A stretch of 25,601 bases of DNA, taken from positions 1 through 25,601 of the forward strand of contig JALMLS010000610.1 of assembly GCA_038496445.1 (NCBI GenBank). Reading direction: 5' to 3'. Below are positions 9,501-18,753 of this stretch, in pieces. How positions within the stretch are numbered: position 1 is the first letter of the stretch; the number at the start of each line of letters is the position of its first letter. Origin of the DNA: Trichosphaerium sp. ATCC 40318. Lineage: Eukaryota; Discosea; Flabellinia; Trichosidae. Under the pieces are notes generated by a model, which was not told where the DNA came from, did not search any database, and saw only the letters and a list, made by a program, of their open reading frames with translations. A program made the position numbers and the translations under genes.

Positions 9501-10968
9501 ACTAAACAAAGTGACAAAGAAGGACGTACACCCTCTACCACGGATTACGGAGCTGCTGGAAGCACTATCCAGAGCAAAATTATTCTCACTCTTCGATGCC
9601 ATATCAGGATATTGGCAAATCAAGATGGCAGACAGAGACAGATCTAAAACAGCATTCGCTACACCATGGGGACTATACGAATGGCTAGGCATGCCTTTTG
9701 GTCTAAAGAACGCACAAGCCACGTTCCAAAGACACATGAACTTAATGTTGTCTGGATTACTTTGGCAAGTATGCTTGTGCTACGTAGATGACATCATCGT
9801 GTTTAGTAGCACCTTTGAAGAACACTTGGTCCACTTAAAATTCATGTTCGCGAGAATGCGAGAACACAATGTCAAACTTAAAGCATCCAAAGCCGTGCTC
9901 TTTAAAGATGAGGTGGAATTCCTAGGGCACATAGTGACTGCTAATGGCATAGCCACAAATCCGAGGATTATCAAAGTCATCAAAGAGGCACCAGCGCCAA
10001 AGGATGTCAACGAGGTAGAACGATTCCTGGGGATCACCGGATACTACCGAAGATTCGTACCTAGATACGCACACTGGGCGAGCCCGTTAAACAAATTGAA
10101 ACACAAAGATGTGCCGTGGGAATGGTCAGATAAACAACAGAAAGCGTTTGAGAAATTACGGGAGTTACTCATATCACCACCGATACTGAAACACCCAGAC
10201 TTCACCATACCATTCGAAATACATGTGGACGCCTCACAAGTAGCAATGGGCGCAACACTAGTACAGAAACAAAACAGGAGAGAGCATGTGATTGCCTATT
10301 ATAGTAAAGCATTCAACAAGGCTCAGCAAAAATATTCAACGATAGAACGAGAAACACTTGGAGTAATATCGGCCATAAAAGAATTCGCAGGATACATCTC
10401 ACTAACAGAGTTCACGTTAGTAGTGTACACTGATCACAAGCCACTAGAATATATACAAAACCTACAAAATCCGCGAGCATTGGTCGCACGATGGCTGCTA
10501 GAACTACAGAGTTATGACTACAAGCTAAAATATAAACAAGGCAAGAAGCACCTGGACGCAGACGCTTTGACAAGACCACCACTGGTTGATACAGTTAACA
10601 CAGTATACATGAATATGGCGATAGACGATGATACGACGGAAAAGAAAACTAAAATAACAGACAAAGAAGCACCAACATTAAGGACGCATCAAAACACGAG
10701 AGAGCTTAAAGATGGATTGGAAACGATGGAAAGCATTAATTGGGACAACTGTCAAAGAACAGACCCAATCATAAGGGCGTACATACAATTCATCACAGAA
10801 GGAAGTATACCCGACTGGGTCAAACGAAAGCACGGCTTCAGAAAATCAATATTTATTACTAAAGCAAAGAGCCTGGGATATGATGATGATACACACATAC
10901 TATACCATGTAGATAGACAGTACCAATTTCAAATATGGATTTTTAAGGAATTCCATATGATTTGGTAG
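6502..10968 (+). CDS. gag-pol: Gag-Pol polyprotein (gag, protease, RT, RNase H; integrase missing)
   Basis: One uninterrupted frame of 1488 codons from the first ATG. Residues 1-160 are low-complexity and charged. Residues ~165-380 form a retrotransposon gag core (YLYLLARAAEEEAF, VEEFRAYIDRWASMARQ, FFAGLLPNLRMKVK). An Arg/Asp-rich stretch follows, then a CCHC knuckle C-QI-C-KSRE-H-TAVR-C at ~506. The aspartic protease active site is DTGAT at ~645, with ILLGLNMI later. RT runs from ~985 (KDGTWRFCIDYRALNK) with the catalytic YVDD at ~1094. RNase H starts near 1240 (IHVDASQ) and includes YTDHKPLEYI at ~1310 and DADALTRPP. The protein ends with QFQIWIFKEFHMIW, which resembles the lead-in to the integrase H2C2 domain. 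With no integrase the copy cannot insert on its own, although polyprotein translation looks intact. Gag and pol share one frame, so no frameshift signal is needed. Confidence 0.93.
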   Translation: MNTAGDNDETIKDNVAEADIDTGTALESEQKDNSSEKDEDEVRVRYSSDDDSMDKPAPTRGKGSTVAKGFAAIPKTTSTPKKIRKRTGDTTKGNTAKKRRTSTTSAKETNTTPKPYNSPVSLGDDDEDDDDFRSMDDVRKEIRETPESRSSVSSYKANDKIERLSKMECTKEERKCVLQFLPHAVKDRNGVVFGSDWSKAITMNKAGKVPEAQNKFGSDISVRAMYVYLTRIRQTADTYNINKKGYLYLLARAAEEEAFTMLSNLDNNEPAEAILALIRRFHYIRGTDEAYQKLQSAQQQIDQSVEEFRAYIDRWASMARQSVKEKTRVFFAGLLPNLRMKVKAHYGNYDSTKMDYEKIIKIATKAERSYHDKEKVRKQMLARKMNIKREEDAINTITTPKKPTTTRPTTRRDERRINPLPRPRNNDRRNDDRREPYNRSGRTREYDRRRTDRRSRSRERRTRDDRRKRNSYDDRRAEEPKRRRYEPSRRDERDRRRDTNDRREACQICKSREHTAVRCPRRREDVNNVEVNKHIWSYSKSPFATGPIGSFGTNQLTRKDESTTESEIKCLLSHDDTEYARTPNNNVVKPAEGKRHTHCVDHTRLHQDSSVNTMTDGLTLKKYLYNITTAKVTVATKENVDAVIDTGATCSIISYSMMKQISRRNVIHRTVQPRVLAANNKPLPIIGTATVPITIGSQKQNVLFFVVKKFRYSILLGLNMIKGFGLKIDFNTDTITNKQQDEIKLNKVRESIRKPDEAFVITGGKIKIPRYSQCQFWAKLSTPVTKREGIVEAHEVEGGDNHNIIFNKLGIQLARTCCKVVNKHMVPVHVMNATNRTKIIKKNCNIARFRTITEDDNVSSLDIDYREEMDKIIKENKDVTEADILKAKQTFKMEGNNISEKQKEVAYTFMASNLDIFTSELETPANAKGTEHYIETDENARPVHIPYRPLPPQKREIVKKEVEKMLKMGVIQESKSQWSAPVVLVRKKDGTWRFCIDYRALNKVTKKDVHPLPRITELLEALSRAKLFSLFDAISGYWQIKMADRDRSKTAFATPWGLYEWLGMPFGLKNAQATFQRHMNLMLSGLLWQVCLCYVDDIIVFSSTFEEHLVHLKFMFARMREHNVKLKASKAVLFKDEVEFLGHIVTANGIATNPRIIKVIKEAPAPKDVNEVERFLGITGYYRRFVPRYAHWASPLNKLKHKDVPWEWSDKQQKAFEKLRELLISPPILKHPDFTIPFEIHVDASQVAMGATLVQKQNRREHVIAYYSKAFNKAQQKYSTIERETLGVISAIKEFAGYISLTEFTLVVYTDHKPLEYIQNLQNPRALVARWLLELQSYDYKLKYKQGKKHLDADALTRPPLVDTVNTVYMNMAIDDDTTEKKTKITDKEAPTLRTHQNTRELKDGLETMESINWDNCQRTDPIIRAYIQFITEGSIPDWVKRKHGFRKSIFITKAKSLGYDDDTHILYHVDRQYQFQIWIFKEFHMIW

Positions 10969-11068
10969 ACTTATTATTCATTGTTTTGTAGTTGAAAAGT
11001 ACTAGCCTTTTAGACATGATTTCCATATGTAAATAAACAAAATTAGTTCTTAATTAATGTCAAATAGT
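10969..11068. other. AT-rich sequence after the truncated pol
   Basis: No LTR-like or coding sequence is seen. It marks the break between the truncated element and the minisatellite. Confidence 0.5.
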
Positions 11069-11408
11069 AAGGTAGAATTCCAGATGAATACCAAGGTAGA
11101 ATTCATATTGAAAATAAGCGTGAATTCAGCCCCAAAAACAAGCTAGATTTAAGCTGGAAAATAAGGTAGAATTCAGACTGAAAACCAAGGTAGAATTCAT
11201 ATTTAAAAATAAGCGTGAATTCAGCCCAAAAACAAGCTAGATTTAAGTTGGAAAATAAGGTAGAATTCAGACTGAAAAATAAGTGTGAATTCAGCCCAAA
11301 AACAAGCTAGATTTAAGCTGGAAAATAAGGTAGAATTCAGACTGAAAAATAAGTGTGAATTCAGCGGAAAATAAGGTAAAATTCAGGCTGAAAATAAGTA
11401 TGAATTAA
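11069..11408 (+). repeat. Minisatellite, ~23-bp units in a higher-order pattern
   Basis: About 15 imperfect units of 21-25 bp follow one another. Three main unit types recur: AAGGTAGAATTCAGACTG, AAG(C/T)GTGAATTCAGCCC and AAGCTAGATTTAAGCTGG. They are arranged as larger blocks of roughly 70-95 bp. Most units contain GAATTC. No open frame runs through the array. It starts 100 bp after the premature end of the retrotransposon frame and ends before the poly(A) signal of the next minus-strand gene. Confidence 0.9.
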
Positions 11409-11426
11409 CCACAAATAAAAATTCTA

Positions 11427-11432
11427 TTTATT
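11427..11432 (-). terminator. AATAAA poly(A) signal of the 568-aa gene
   Basis: TTTATT on the plus strand gives AATAAA on the minus strand, 70 nt beyond the stop at 11502. Confidence 0.5.
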
Positions 11433-11501
11433 ACTAAATACTACAATTGCAAATCGTATTCCAAGCTGTCGTTCAAAAAACTTTCTAAGAAACAAACCAA
11501 T

Positions 11502-13597
11502 TCAAGGGTTTACAGGCAAGATGAAATAATCTGAATGTTGCTCCAGTTGATCGTGCAAATAATCTACAGTCCATTTATTGTGTTGCACTAAAAAAATAAG
11601 CATCAGCATCAAACACTTGCAATTGCAAAACAACAACGCACAATGAGGATACTTGGAGCAGATGTCAATGCCAGTGTGGTGATGTATTTTCTGAGTCAAG
11701 TCTTTACGCTGTTTGTATGTGCCTGAAACTCTGATAGCGTTCTTGTCAGTATCACATGTTTTAATCCAATCATAGCAAACAGCTTTAAGGAGTATGAGCG
11801 CTGATGCGCCAGGAGATGCATTGCCCGAAAATGTGACCTGGTGAATGTCTTTTTGTTCATCTATAGTAAAGTGCTTCCTCACAGCTACACACGCATTATC
11901 CATCAAGTTCTTTCTGGCTAAAACAAAATAAGTTTATTGCAAAGCCAAAGACATTTAATCAGTACGTACCCACAAAAGAAAAGGAGCCTTTATAAAAAAC
12001 CAACATGGACCAGTGCCACTGTGCATTCGCATCGTACTTTTCCAAAGTAGGGTGTTCACAAACACAAACACTGGTGTTAGTGTAGCATAGAGGAACAACA
12101 AAGATTGAGGTACAGTCTTCATCCAAGTTGTGTTCATTCTGCAGCATAAAAGTGTCAGTGTCACCGCCTTCATTTAACACATGGAACGTACAAAGTTTCC
12201 CTGAAGAATAGGTGCTTTAGCTACTAGCGTGTATTGTGTATCGTCGTGCAAAAAAGCCAAAAGAGCATCCATGGTAAAGATGTAATCCTCGCAAAAGAGT
12301 GGCAAACAGTCCAACAGCTTCACTTTGTTCCCGCCAATTTCCACCTCTTCGTTAGCAAACAACTTGAACTACAAAAACAAAGGCGTTAGGTGTGGAATTC
12401 AAAAGTAGTGCAAGTACAACAGGACTCTCCACAACACTGTCTTGGCTCACAACGCCTGGTTCTGGCGGGAGGCTAATGTGATCATTGAACCCAGGCAAAG
12501 AATACCCTTTATTACCAGCTTCCATGCGCGACCCCGCCGACTGCAAGTCCACCACTACTCCTGAACCATCTTCTAGCAATATAGCCTATTAGAATGGAGC
12601 GTTAGGTGCATATAATGTAAAGAGCATTAGGATACCGCTTCAGCCGCACTGTTCTGAGCAGTCAAAAGATCTGGGTGCCTGTAGTTAGGGTCATTCGCTA
12701 TTCTTTCAAATCTTGGAAACTCGGTTATGAGTTTTGAATACTCGGCAGATACAGACTCATCCGTTACTTTTCCAGTTGCCCACTTGCCAAACTCCTTTCT
12801 TATTTTCTATACCAAGGTTATTCAAATCAGTGTCAGTTTTGTACATGTTTGTAAAAGATCTGCATGGCGGCATAGTCTTGCTTGGGTTCATGGTCAGATG
12901 ATATCAAAGCGTGGGCAATGTTCCAACACTTGTGCACTAAACGTGTGTCAGTTGACCTAAAAAAAAACAAAGAAAAAGAGTACCCAACAAATCCATATCT
13001 AGCAACGCTTCTTCTTTGACATTCTTGTTTTTGAACTCATAGTGTAACAGCTTGTTAATAGTTCTTGCCGATTTATGGAACACAGTCTTAGTTCTGAACG
13101 CATCTAGTTGTGCTAGATCCTTAACACGAACTGGTCTATTCATATTACACAGCGCCAGCTCATTTATCTCTTTCTTCAAGCAGTCGTCATCCAGCATGGT
13201 CGTGTACGAGTGACAGTACCAAAGATACCTTTTAATTACTGCTTTTTTGAACGGCTAAAATGGGTTACAAGATTAGTAAGAATTTTGAAAAAAAAAGTAA
13301 TCGTACCAAAGGAATTTCGTCTTGGTTTTTGTCCGACTGTTTAAGCAGTTGCTGTAGTTCGACTTTTAGCTTCTGTATCTCAGCGTTATGGGATTTGCTA
13401 GCCTTTTGTATTGACAATAGCATCGTCGTCTGTTCACTCATTCTATTCAACACCACTTGAATGCTGTCTAAAGGTTACAAGTTAAAAGCTTGCTTACAAG
13501 CACATTGTAACGTACCATACACCTGCTTTTGCTGAGCAGCCATCGTTTTGGCCATATGTTGGTACTCCAGTGTCTTCTTGGGCTTTGGTTGGGACAT
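11502..13597 (-). CDS. Uncharacterised 568-aa protein, 9 exons
   Basis: Exons on the minus strand: 13597-13516, 13467-13307, 13254-12984, 12936-12845, 12806-12636, 12585-12418, 12368-12192, 12138-11970 and 11917-11502. All junctions keep phase and the total is 1707 nt, divisible by three. Seven of eight donors start GTAC. The N-terminus (MSQPKPKKTLEYQHM) is basic. Exon 2 is rich in heptad-like Leu/Gln/Lys (IQKLKVELQQLLKQ) and probably a coiled coil. The rest is globular in composition, with a Cys-rich patch near the C-terminus (YPHCALLFCNCKC). I recognise no family. The segment IFVVPLCYTN...QWHWSMLVF faintly recalls the histidine region of Ulp1-type proteases, but no Cys-Gln active site was found. 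It lies tandem to and downstream of the 1204-aa gene, with 264 bp between them. Confidence 0.75.
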
Positions 13598-13831
13598 GCT
13601 GCTCTTGTGGGGGTGATTCACGCGTTCTAAAAGGTTTGGTAGGCAAAGAGCAGTGTGAGCTCTAAGAAATTCTTAGAAGTTCTCAAAAAGAAAAAAAAAA
13701 ACACTGCTTGTGCTAAAGCCCAAACAACAGCTAGTTCAAACTGGCATTACCTTTCCTATGAAACTCCGTGAAAACTCACGTGGATCTACTGTGGAATTAC
13801 CAGAAAACTTGAAAGTGAAAAAAAAAGTAAG

Positions 13832-13869
13832 AACAATAAAATAATATGAAAATACATTATTTTATTGTT
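13832..13869. terminator. Inverted repeat carrying AATAAA on both strands
   Basis: AACAATAAAATAAT (13832-13845) is matched perfectly by its reverse complement at 13856-13869, with a 10-nt loop. On the minus strand AATAAA overlaps the TAA stop of the 1204-aa gene, so this is its likely poly(A) signal. No plus-strand gene converges on it. Confidence 0.65.
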
Positions 13870-16800
13870 GGGATTTTTTTGAAGTTCTTCGCCTCTTTTG
13901 CGGTGGCTCTTCACTAGACTTGGGTGGATCTTTGTCAACGTCCATAAAATCCTCTGCGTCTTCTTCCGAGGTGCGTTTACGTTTCAGAGACCTCGTTAGC
14001 AAGAATTGTTGTCCCAGGTCAAATTCCCCACCAGCTTGCTCCAAATAGCGGCGTTGCACTATGTCACATGAGTACTTTGCACATTTGGACAAACACAACT
14101 GCAACAAAAAAAAAAAAAAAAAAAACTGTCGTACGTTTCTGTAGCATGGGCAAATACTCTTTGGGAAAACACATCATAGCCATTGCCATTTCTACATTTT
14201 GTTGGGTTTTAGAGTCCTTGAACGATACCAGACCATCATGGACATAGGGTACCATAGCTTTATCAACATCTAGTTTTTGTATTGGTAAACTCAACATTGC
14301 ACTGGTCAAAGGCCCAGTAATAGGCGTTGTAACAGCTGTTCCATGTGCAGCTGATTGTACATCTTCTTCTTGTTGCTGTTGCACGTCCTTCTGATGAGTA
14401 TCTGGTGTCTCAGCTTGTATCTGTTGGGTTGGTTTTTGTGTGGTAGGCAAACCGGGCGTTGTAGGAGCTGTTCCGTGTGCAGCTGATTGTACATCTTCTT
14501 CTTGTTGCTGTTGCACGTCCTTCTGATGAGTATCTGGTGTCTCAGCTTGTATCTGTTGGGTTGGTTTTTGTGTGGTAGGCAAACCTGACATTGTAGGAGC
14601 TGTTCCGTGTGCAGCTGATTGTACATCTTCTTCTTGTTGCACGTTACCCTGAGCAAGATTTATCTCTATGGTCGGTTCTTGCGAAGCCGTTAAATCAGGC
14701 GTTGTAGGAGCTGCACCATGTGCAGCTGATTGTACATCTTCTTCTTGTTGTTGCACGCTATCCTGAGCATCTGTATCAAGATTTATCTCTCGGGTTGGTT
14801 CTCGTGAAACTGTTGTAGCAGCTGGTGAAGATGGCACATTTGTTGTCCTACGATGTTGTTCTGGATTTTGAGCTCTGTCTTCATCTTGTTCTTTTTGTTG
14901 GTTTTCTTGTGTTGGAGCAGGTGCATTTGTAGGAGTGGTAGCATTGTTACCTTTAGTGGTGGCAGCGGCAATGGCTTGAGCAGCGGCACGAGCTTCAGCA
15001 GCAGCAGCAGCGACACGAGCTTCGGCAGCGGCAATGGCTTGAGCAGCGGCACGAGCTTCAGCAGCGGCAGCAGCAGCAGCACGGCGAGAATTGACATCTG
15101 TTGGTGGAGGATCAGCAGCGGCATCTGGTTGAGGGTTGGGCTCATGTGGTGGAAGATTAGTAGTGGCATCTGGTTGAGGGTTGGGTTCATGAGGAGGATT
15201 AGCAGTGGCATCTGGTTGAGGGTTGGGTTCATGAGGAGGATTAGCAGTGGCATCTGGTTGAGGGTTGGGTTCATGAGGAGGATTAGCAGTGGCATCTGGT
15301 TGAGGGTTGGGTTCATGAGGAGGATTAGCAGCGGCATCTGGTTGAGGATTGGGTTCATGTGGTGGACCATGTGCATCACGCTGACGACGAAGACGATGAC
15401 GATGATTAGGAGGGGGTTGGTTATTGTCGATAATAGTGAAACGAAAGTCAGGATTGCTCAGCCTAAAACGTGCAAGAGCAGCATTGAATGAAGCATTCAT
15501 ATGCCGAGTATCACGAGACCCATCAGGCATAATCCGTTGCTTGTGAATAACATCTAGATCATCAGCCATCATATGTTTCTCATCGCTATCAGGTGTACTA
15601 TAGTCCTCTGAACTGTCGGAACTGTCGTCACTGCCTCCCTCGATGATAGGTGGGTCAACATAGCCTGAAGGCATGTCTCCATCCCACTGTGGGTATTCAT
15701 CAATGTGTTTTGTTGACTCTACCATCCTTTTAATGGTGGCTGCCATCGTTTTTGATGTGGGGAGTTTATCACGGTATCGTTCTCTTCTTCGTTTCCCAAA
15801 AAAATCAACTACAAAAAAAAAAAAGAGAGTTAGTTACAAAGTTTCAAACAGTATTTTGTGGTGACGTACGCATATTATTCTTGCCTCCCAAAGGATAAAA
15901 TACATGATCTACAAAGCGAGCTACACTCACTAGGCTTACATTAGTGAAACTAGCCTCAAATCTTCCACTCCATATGCCCGTTGCAAACAACAAGTCCAAA
16001 TTAAAGCTTGCAGCATCTCGATACGCCCGTGAGCGAATTATTTCCATGCCTTGGTACGTCTCACCCAAACGAAACTCTTCCATAATGTTGTGTATCTGCG
16101 TGTACAGTTAGGCCAAAAGAGAAAGATCGGTTTTGGGTTTGTTTAATCTACGTACATTGTCCAGTATGTGGTCACAACAGATAAATTTTCGTACAACAGC
16201 CCCTGCGTTTGACTTAACACGTCCTTGTCTAATTGCAAGCAACAGCTATAACCTTTATGAGTCCAACAAAGGGTGCAAAGGTTAAATAGAAACATACTTG
16301 GCTTGCAGCAATTGTGTTGTGACAGAACACTCTATTGGCAAATATCTTGTAGGGAAAGCCTGCCACCTTTACACCGTTTTCGAAAAGCTAAAAGAATGTC
16401 AGTCAATGTCAATGAACGTCCATAACGTACAATGTCCAACTTTGCTTCATGCTCTTTAAACAAGGTGAGGTTTTGTATCACAAAAAAACACGATTTCATA
16501 AACAGCTTTATTCCCTGTGGTTTAAAGATCTTGGATGCCTGTGAAATACACACAACATGTTTCTTTAGCTATAAACATTTAAAAGACTAAAAATACCTAG
16601 AGTGAAACACTGTACATACCTCGTGCCAGCGTTTATCATCAAGCAGATATTTTGGCTTCCAGTCTCTCCAACGTGGACGTGGTACTGTTTTGCCTTCTGC
16701 TTGTTGCTCTTTGGTGTAGTCTGCATGTAACCTTCTGAACTTCTTCCACAGCCTTTGTACCTTAATGCTGTATGTGTAGGGAACTACACACAAATTAGCT

Positions 16801-18316
16801 TTGTATAAAAGGGCAGCTCTTGTTAGTTCACCATACCGACTTGTTGCTGTATGTCGTTATCGTGTATAATCTTGTCTAGCGCATTATGGTAGCCAGTGTA
16901 CGGATTCAAGAAGGTGATGTTTTTCAGTACCACACCGTACGCTTTGCATTTAAGGCTAATACATCTTGTTTAGTAGGTATTTGAGAAGAAGGCTACGCAC
17001 GCAAAGTCAGCCAAACAGCAGTGTGCCCCATCTCCCAGTATGAGTGCGTCTGTACCTTTAACTTTCACCCACATTGCAGTATACGCTTTGTCAATGAACG
17101 TGGAGTCTAATAAGCAAGTGAGTGTACACACTAATTGCAACAAAAGAACGTACCTGAATTACGAACAAAATTAACTTTCTGCAGAAAGTTTTTCAACGTG
17201 TAGTCTCTCACAGACAAAAAGCCAACCACATCAAAGAGATACCAAATCATATGCCGCATATATCTTTTGAGTTTTGGGGTTCTTGTTTTGTGTAAGGCGT
17301 AGTAATCGTCTTTTTTCAACTCTTCAAAGCTTAATAAAGATGTTAGAACTAATTTTTATCTTTCAAATTAAAAACAATATGTTGTACGCCGGTATAATGG
17401 CCTTGTAATTCTGTAATGATTCCAATATCAGAGACATTTTATAATACTTTGTGGCAGCATATTGGTGTACAGGAGGAGTCAGTTGTTTGAGACAAAAGGC
17501 TCTAGCCAAGCGCCCTTTTTCAGCCAATATTCTGTATGTAAAAAACTTGGTGGTGCGCTCGTGAATGAAGGTCTCTGTCAAAACAGAAAGTTCGTCGTCC
17601 TTAACACGTTTCAAATTGATAACCTTGAACCAGTCGCGGTTGGGGTCTTGCAAAATGGTCAATGCATCGCTAAGAGTGGTTTGTTCCTAACATTAAATTA
17701 AAAACAATAGCAATCAAAAAAATGTAGTGTAGAAATGAGAAATATTACTTATGTACGTACTGCTGTGCCAGCGTCATGGCCACGTAGCTCTTCCTGTACC
17801 TCTTCTGTCAAACGGTTACGTAATATTTCTTTTATCTCCACTGGGTCGCGCAATTTGCCGTATGCACCGTGCTGTGTAAGTTTTAGCTCTCTAAAGGTGA
17901 GTTAACGTTAAAAATACAAAATCGAGGTTTTCAAAGGGCCAAGTTATACAAAACAACCACGTACTTGTAGAGCAAGTTTGTTTCTCCCTTCTTTGTTATC
18001 AAACTGTTCAAGTTTTCTGCATTCCAATGATTTAGCGTGTCCCCAGCCACAAACCTGCGTATGCGATAGTGGGTTTCCAAACAAGCTAATACAGGTAAAA
18101 TACGTTAGTTTGTTAAAAAAAATAGACAAAACTAGACAACAGTGCAGTTTTTACGCCTGGCACGTTGTAAAAAGTTATAAAGTAGTGAAAAACTGACGCA
18201 CGTGCGTTGCTGTCTATAATCCTCTCCTTATCTTGTTTGTACCAACTTGCTTCCAATGCAAGCCTACTAGCAAAGCACGGTACATCCATAGCATCTAGAT
18301 TAACAACCGTTGACAT
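13862..18316 (-). CDS. Uncharacterised 1204-aa modular protein, 14 exons
   Basis: Exons (minus): 18316-18202, 18085-17965, 17890-17761, 17686-17388, 17329-17154, 17106-17001, 16955-16837, 16783-16620, 16538-16431, 16387-16298, 16245-16156, 16095-15870, 15808-14135, 14058-13862. Every join keeps phase; the total is 3615 nt. Residues 1-581 (twelve short exons) look globular and conserved-like, for example ILGDGAHCCLADFALKCKAY and RYMRHMIWYLFDVVGFLSVRDY. A basic motif GKRRRERYRDK follows at ~585, then an acidic Ser/Asp patch. Six copies of a 14-residue PHEPNPQPDATAN unit span ~727-814, then an Ala-rich helix (AAAEARAAAQAIAAAEAR), then repeats around EEDVQSAAHGTAPT to ~1080. The C-terminus has nuclear-signal-like KRKR and KRRR. 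The last intron skips an earlier AG and a T-run; only the acceptor at 14059-14060 keeps frame. I do not recognise the 581-residue domain. Confidence 0.76.
14326..14770 (-). repeat. Coding tandem repeats, mainly 132-bp units
   Basis: Units starting with GTTGTA(G/A)(G/C)AGCTG on the plus strand begin at 14326, 14458, 14590 and 14698, so spacings are 132, 132 and 108 bp. They encode the EEDVQSAAHG-T/A-APT...TQKPTQQIQAETPDTHQKD repeats of the 1204-aa protein. The two middle copies are almost identical in DNA, which points to recent expansion. Confidence 0.85.
15122..15370 (-). repeat. Coding tandem repeats, 42-bp units, six copies
   Basis: Copies start at 15122, 15167, 15209, 15251, 15293 and 15335; the spacing is 42 bp except for the first (45 bp). 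Each encodes PHEPNPQPDATANP or a close variant. Several internal copies are identical at the DNA level, so copy number probably varies. Confidence 0.92.
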
Positions 18317-18753
18317 ATACCTCTTTATTTTTGAGTTAAGTCACCCTAGCACTCAGTACAAGAAGCAAAATTCCACATTTACCATTTCCTACCAATAAAA
18401 GCGCTTACATGTACCTTTAGCGCTGAAACCGAAAAAAGTGCTCACGTGAATTCACTTCAGTGAATACTAGCCTCGAAAACCGAACTTTTGCTAGCAGCGC
18501 TGAATCTTTCTCAGGTACTTTGTTTTAGTCTTACGAACGTTTTTTAACCAGGTATACCATTCATAGAAAGTTAAAACGGTTACCATGCCCTAAACACACT
18601 GCTTCCGTGCAAAAACGGTGTGAACATGTGGAGACAAAAATTTTTGCACACAGGGAAGCCACTTCGCTTTGTATTAAGTGAAAGCTTACCCAACACACCC
18701 AACGTGCCATACAGCGTACGCCTGTGTCGTTACCTCAAACTTTGCATTTGTTG
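18317..18753. promoter_or_regulatory. Divergent intergenic region with inverted repeats
   Basis: This 437-bp region separates the start codons of the 1204-aa gene (minus) and the small basic gene (plus), so it should hold both promoters. It contains a perfect 10-bp palindrome GTGAATTCAC at 18446-18455. An imperfect inverted repeat pairs GCTTCCGTGCAAAAA (18601-18615) with 18641-18659, with a 4-nt bulge. No coding stretch is convincing. Confidence 0.5.

Larger units (their letters stand above)
6361..10968 (+). mobile_element. Ty3/gypsy LTR retrotransposon lacking integrase and 3' LTR
   Basis: A 5' LTR (6361-6482), a primer-binding site and a single gag-pol frame are present in the expected order. 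The order protease-RT-RNase H with the integrase expected last is that of Metaviridae. The frame stops where the integrase zinc-binding domain should begin. I found no copy of the LTR downstream to at least 11.5 kb, so the 3' end is lost and no target-site duplication can be read. The element sits in the last exon of the VIT/VWA gene, in the same orientation. Confidence 0.9.

Noticed and set aside
11058-11075. GTCAAATAGTAAGG as a remnant of the 3' LTR start or target-site duplication (compare GTCAAATGTAAG at 6355)
   Set aside because: The match is short and imperfect and is not followed by any further LTR similarity.
11970-12138. Ulp1-type (C48) protease in the 568-aa protein
   Set aside because: HWSMLVF is suggestive of the catalytic His region, but I could not find the Asp and the Gln...Cys parts in the right order and spacing.
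14064-14135. End of the 1204-aa gene at the 14064 stop, by read-through or by the first AG after the T-run
   Set aside because: The next AG (14059-14060) joins in phase to a long, clearly coding tail with nuclear-signal-like motifs, and it carries a stop overlapping AATAAA.
14783-15491. Long frames on both strands across the 42-bp repeats (for example 14853-15491 plus, 15379-14783 minus)
   Set aside because: A repeat whose length is a multiple of three keeps several frames open. Only the minus-strand frame of the 1204-aa gene connects to spliced exons.
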